A stretch of 9,337 nt of DNA, taken from contig JAAXJP010000065.1 in assembly GCA_012269805.1 (NCBI GenBank), positions 1 to 9,337 of the forward strand. The letters are read 5' to 3'. This document shows, in pieces, positions 7,501-9,337 of this stretch (positions are counted from its first letter, which is position 1; each line of letters begins with the position of its first letter). The DNA comes from Rubrivirga sp. Its GTDB lineage: Bacteria > Bacteroidota > Rhodothermia > Rhodothermales > Rubricoccaceae. The notes beneath the pieces are model-generated. The model saw only the letters and a list, made by a program, of their open reading frames with translations, did not search any database and had not been told where the DNA came from. The translations under genes and the position numbers were made by a program.

Positions 7501-9113
7501 GACCCGCCGACCACGACGGCCCGCATCGCGAGCGCGCGGTCGAGGAGCGGGCGGTACACCTTGTGGAGCCAGTCCACGATGGGCGAGTGCTTCACCGGCT
7601 TGCTCGGGTCGAACACCAGCGAGCACATGACGGGCACGTAGGTGATCGAGAGGATCACCGCGCCGATGAGGGCGAAGCTCACCGTCAGCGCCATCGGCGT
7701 GAACAGCTTGCCCTCGATGCCCCGGAGGAACAGGATCGGGAGGTAGACGACGAGGATGATGACCTCGCCGAACTGGGCCACCTTCCGGACCTCGAGCGTC
7801 CCCTCGTAGACGAGGTCGCGGAACGCCTCTTTCGAGAGCCTTCCGCCCTCCTTCTGCATCACCCCGATCCGCCGCAGGACGTTCTCGACGATGATGAGCG
7901 AGCCGTCGACGACGAGCCCGAAGTCGATGGCGCCGAGGCTCATGAGGTTCGCGCTGGTCCCGGTGATCCACATCCCGATAAAGGCGAACATCATGGCGAG
8001 CGGGATCACGCTCGCGAGCACCAGCCCGGCCCGGAGGTTCACGAGCAGGACGAGGAGCACGACGATGACGAGGAGCGCGCCCTCGGCCAGGTGCTTCGCG
8101 ACCGTCTTGATCGTCCGCTCGACGAGCGCCGTCCGGTCGTAGTACGGCTCGATGGTCACGCCCTCGGGGAGCGCGGCCTGGATCTCGTCGATCCGGTCCT
8201 TGACGGCCGACACGACGACGCGGGCGTTGGCTCCTTTGAGCTGGAGCGCGAACCCGGTCACGACCTCGCCCTCGCCGTCCTGGGTCGCCGCGCCGAACCG
8301 GATGGCGGGGCCGAGCGTGACCTCGGCCACGTCGCCGAGCGTGACGGGCGTCCCACCGCGCGTGGCGACGACCGTGTTGCGGAGGTCGTCGAGGCTCTGG
8401 ACGAGCCCGTCGGTCCGGACCGAGAGCTGCTCCGGCCCGGTCTCGATGTAGGCGGCGCCCGCGTTCCCGCACGCCTCGGCCGTCGCGTCGAACACCTCGC
8501 GGAGCGTGAGCCCGTAGCCCGCGAGCCGCTCGGGGTCGACGAGCACCTGGTACTGCTTGAGGTAGCCGCCGATGGAGTTGACCTCGGCGAGGCCGGGGAC
8601 CCCGAGGAGCTGGCGGCGCACGATCCAGTCCTGGATCGTCCGGAGCTCCATCGGGGAGTACCGCCCGGTGGTGTCGCGGAGCGTGTACCGGAACACCTCG
8701 CCGAGGCCGGTCGAGACCGGCCCGAGCTCGGGCGTCTCGGTGCCCGGGGGCAGCTCGGACTCGATGCCCCGGAGCTGCTCGAGGATGAGCTGGCGGGCGA
8801 AGTAGGTGTCGACGCCGTCCTCGAAGACGACGGTGACGACGGAGATCCCCTGGCGCGAGAGCGACCGGAGCTCGACGAGGTCGGGGAGCGACTTGAGCGC
8901 GAGCTCGACGGGGACCGTCACGAACCGCTCGACCTCGAGCGGGCTGAGGGCCGGGGCCTGCGTCAGGACCTGGACCTGGTTGTTGGTGACGTCGGGGACG
9001 GCGTCGACGGGGAGCCGCGTGGCGGCGTAGAGCCCGGCGGCGACGAGCCCGGCGGTGGCGAAGAGGACGAGGACCCGCTGGCGGAGCGAGAACGCGACGA
9101 TGCGATCGAACAA
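4566..9113 (-). CDS. CzcA-type heavy-metal RND pump fused to a TolC-like outer-membrane factor
   Basis: The 1515-aa product joins an inner-membrane proton-driven metal exporter to its outer-membrane channel. I chose the TTG at 9113 because it yields (M)FDRIVAFSLRQRVLVLF, the standard CzcA-family N-terminus; the open frame back to 9239 adds an Arg/Pro/Cys-rich stretch unlike the family. RND part, about 1-1025: TM1 9-31, first periplasmic loop, TM2-6 about 342-498, TM7 529-550, second loop, TM8-12 about 871-1024. TM4 holds IDFGLVVDGSLIIVEN with D397, D403 and E410, the proton-relay residues of CzcA-type pumps. The loop QPIEMRTNELIAG (664-676) looks like Zn/Co/Cd/Ni pumps rather than CusA. A linker (about 1029-1090) includes HGHDGHAGDGH (1072-1082), then a signal-like helix ending ARA (1113-1115), then two TolC repeats (about 1123-1308 and 1326-1515, with ANPRL at 1344-1348). 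Such fusions occur in Bacteroidota. It heads the operon, followed 4 nt later by the small lipoprotein gene. Confidence 0.95.
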   Translation of the reverse strand: MFDRIVAFSLRQRVLVLFATAGLVAAGLYAATRLPVDAVPDVTNNQVQVLTQAPALSPLEVERFVTVPVELALKSLPDLVELRSLSRQGISVVTVVFEDGVDTYFARQLILEQLRGIESELPPGTETPELGPVSTGLGEVFRYTLRDTTGRYSPMELRTIQDWIVRRQLLGVPGLAEVNSIGGYLKQYQVLVDPERLAGYGLTLREVFDATAEACGNAGAAYIETGPEQLSVRTDGLVQSLDDLRNTVVATRGGTPVTLGDVAEVTLGPAIRFGAATQDGEGEVVTGFALQLKGANARVVVSAVKDRIDEIQAALPEGVTIEPYYDRTALVERTIKTVAKHLAEGALLVIVVLLVLLVNLRAGLVLASVIPLAMMFAFIGMWITGTSANLMSLGAIDFGLVVDGSLIIVENVLRRIGVMQKEGGRLSKEAFRDLVYEGTLEVRKVAQFGEVIILVVYLPILFLRGIEGKLFTPMALTVSFALIGAVILSITYVPVMCSLVFDPSKPVKHSPIVDWLHKVYRPLLDRALAMRAVVVGGSAVLFAIAIASFGGLGAEFVPRLDEGDVAVQIIRLPSVSLTESVEIAGDVEQRLMAFDEVETVVGNTGRAEISTDPMGVEITDAYVILKPKDEWPEVDGDRRTKPELVEAMQEAVEDVPAGVQFYQPIEMRTNELIAGARGDVVVKIFGESYDELTPLAEQVQAIVQETPGATSVSMDQTTGSPQLVVRPDRAALARYGLTVEALNRIVQTAVGGAVAGEVYEGERRFDLVVRFAEGARSSPAAVEALPVVTPTGAQVPLGALAAVEVTSGPVSVSREEGSRFVSVQSNVTGRDLASFVEDVQERVAAEVALPPGYRVDYGGQFENLEAATARLSLVVPLALVLIFVLLFQTFGSMRLAAIIYLCVPLSVVGGVGMLYLLGLPFSISAGVGFIALFGIAVLNGLVMVGAIRKFEIHGLPRREAVLAGADERLRAVVTTATLAGVGFTPMLLGSGAGAEVQRPLAAVVIGGLVTSTVLTLFVLPTVYAWFGSGNAPDKLPGADDVQADLDRSIDAEIGSDWAPNAPAVREADAEAHGHDGHAGDGHDAPEPSETRRRPGAGPALGLVLALLLGAGSARAQDVGGPATPLTLAGALEQAEAVAPELSLGTAAVAREAARRESAGILPATEFFLGVDRVPTIDGGFGGTETALGAAQSFRLPQYYRAQRGAADALLRQAEVERSALRRGVRLRAALAYVEAVAADARLALADSSVAVAETFATASNRRQELGAAGALEPLQAEVALAQAVRLQAEAAGEVRRARSALATYLARPDPLALADALPEATAADLPDLDALAATGALDSLLVAANPRLQAAEAAVRVAEAEARAVRTERLPSFGAEAALQTEGGAVGFLGGRVGVAVPLARLANDAPDRAAQSAVEVARFERDRLLVGLAADLRQRVASLRAAVAQVALYRDRLVPQAERAYAIAIRLRREGAASYLEVLQAQTALIETRADALDARANAVRFRTEADALLNPDF
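5769..5843 (-). other. Signal-peptide-like segment inside the RND-TolC fusion
   Basis: Residues 1091-1115 of the fusion have an Arg-rich n-region (RRRPG), a hydrophobic core (LGLVLALLL) and an AxA-type signal peptidase site (SARA before Q). The 12-TM RND domain ends in the cytoplasm, so this helix would be a thirteenth crossing that delivers the TolC part to the periplasm. It could also be cleaved to release it. No in-frame ATG, GTG or TTG lies between the end of TM12 and this site, so separate translation of a secreted TolC looks unlikely. Confidence 0.7.
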
Positions 9114-9209
9114 GACGGAGGACCGGCTACAGGAGGGGACTCCCGACGGGCGGCCCGGACGGCACGGGAGCGTGCGCGTCCGGCGGCGGCCGGGCGGGGC
9201 GGGGTAGCG

Positions 9210-9231
9210 GCCGTGTCTCCACAGACACGGC
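9210..9231. promoter_or_regulatory. Perfect 9-bp inverted repeat with 4-nt loop in the leader
   Basis: The arms gccgtgtct (9210-9218) and agacacggc (9223-9231) are perfectly complementary around a ccac loop. The structure lies 97 nt upstream of the pump start. It could be an operator for a metal-responsive regulator or an RNA hairpin in the leader. No T-run follows on either strand, so it is not a classic intrinsic terminator. Function is inference. Confidence 0.45.
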
Positions 9232-9254
9232 GGGTCCACACGGGGCGGCGCTGG

Positions 9255-9283
9255 CGGCTAGCCGAGCGCGCCTACGTCAGGCG
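9255..9283. promoter_or_regulatory. Two adjacent short dyads near the upstream end of the leader
   Basis: A perfect 10-bp palindrome, cggctagccg, lies at 9255-9264. Next to it, 9269-9283 has arms cgcct and aggcg around acgtc. Both are short enough to arise by chance in GC-rich DNA. They lie between a possible upstream stop and the pump gene, where an operator would be expected. Confidence 0.25.
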
Positions 9284-9295
9284 TGCGGACGGTCC

Positions 9296-9337
9296 TCAGG
9301 CGAGGGGGACGTGGTCGAGCCCCAACGGCTCGACCTC
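9296..9337 (-). CDS. Possible 3' end of an upstream gene
   Basis: Reading leftward from the window edge, one frame gives 13 sense codons (EVEPLGLDHVPLA) followed by TGA at 9298-9296. The peptide is plausible as a C-terminus and has the same orientation as the operon, but it is too short to identify a family or even to prove that it is coding. A 9-bp stem overlaps it. Confidence 0.25.
   Translation of the reverse strand, partial: EVEPLGLDHVPLA
9313..9335. repeat. Perfect 9-bp inverted repeat with 5-nt loop
   Basis: The arms ggtcgagcc (9313-9321) and ggctcgacc (9327-9335) flank ccaac. It falls within the putative last codons of the upstream gene and has no T-tract, so a terminator role is only possible, not shown. 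Confidence 0.4.

Larger units (their letters stand above)
9114..9295 (-). promoter_or_regulatory. Leader region upstream of the metal-efflux operon
   Basis: This 182-nt stretch separates a possible upstream stop from the TTG start of the pump gene and should hold the promoter and any operator. I see no convincing -35/-10 pair, and no Bacteroidota-type TTTG/TAnnTTTG motif. The last 15 nt before the TTG contain no Shine-Dalgarno-like sequence. The region has several short dyads, listed separately. It is more GC-rich than expected for a promoter, so the true start site cannot be placed by eye. Confidence 0.4.

Noticed and set aside
5662..8472. Long minus-strand open frame (936 codons) in another frame of the pump gene
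   Set aside because: Its translation is Arg/Gly/Pro/Ala-rich low-complexity sequence with no domains, as expected of an alternate frame in very GC-rich DNA; the overlapping frame is a clear RND pump.
4566..9113. Frameshift or assembly join explaining the RND-TolC fusion
   Set aside because: The frame is continuous, the linker has no stop or disrupted motif, and such fusions are known in Bacteroidota, so a genuine fusion is the simpler reading.
9210..9231. Rho-independent terminator for the upstream gene
   Set aside because: The stem is good but neither side has a run of T, so only a regulatory dyad or hairpin is claimed.
1..9337. tRNA or rRNA genes, CRISPR arrays, insertion-sequence ends or transposase genes
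   Set aside because: I saw no cloverleaf-like sequence, regularly spaced repeats, terminal inverted repeats or transposase motifs on either strand.

Overview
The window is very GC-rich and every supported gene lies on the minus strand, so the reading order runs from the right edge to the left. The genes are packed with gaps of 4, 33, 4, -4, 14 and 20 nt, which looks like one polycistronic unit. The lineage is inferred, not shown. An RND pump fused to a TolC-type outer-membrane channel is a Bacteroidota-type arrangement, Shine-Dalgarno-like sequences are absent or weak before the starts, and GC is high. Together these suggest a high-GC member of the Rhodothermota (Rubricoccus/Rubrivirga-like). 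Other high-GC lineages are not excluded.

Layout, right to left: (a) 9337-9296, a possible last 13 codons of an upstream gene; (b) 9295-9114, a 182-nt leader with several small dyads and no recognised gene; (c) 9113-4566, a 1515-aa CzcA-type heavy-metal RND pump fused to a TolC-like outer-membrane factor; (d) 4561-4307, an 84-aa His/Asp-rich putative lipoprotein; (e) 4273-3047, a lipoprotein membrane-fusion (adaptor) protein; (f) 3042-2269, a membrane-anchored class I SAM methyltransferase; (g) 2272-1217, a CaCA-superfamily cation exchanger; (h) 1202-390, a cation diffusion facilitator with an N-terminal HMA-like domain; (i) 369 to beyond the left edge, a SpoIIAA-like STAS-fold protein.

Working model (inference): the CDF protein and perhaps the CaCA exchanger move divalent cations from cytoplasm to periplasm. 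There the His/Asp-rich lipoprotein and the His-rich N-terminus of the adaptor could hold them. The adaptor and the RND-TolC fusion then export them across the outer membrane. The role of the methyltransferase and of the STAS protein in this unit is not evident from sequence. The core is a recognisable heavy-metal efflux operon. The least familiar parts are the tiny repeat-containing His/Asp lipoprotein, which looks like a copy of the adaptor's N-terminus, and the set of accessory genes tightly coupled to the pump.
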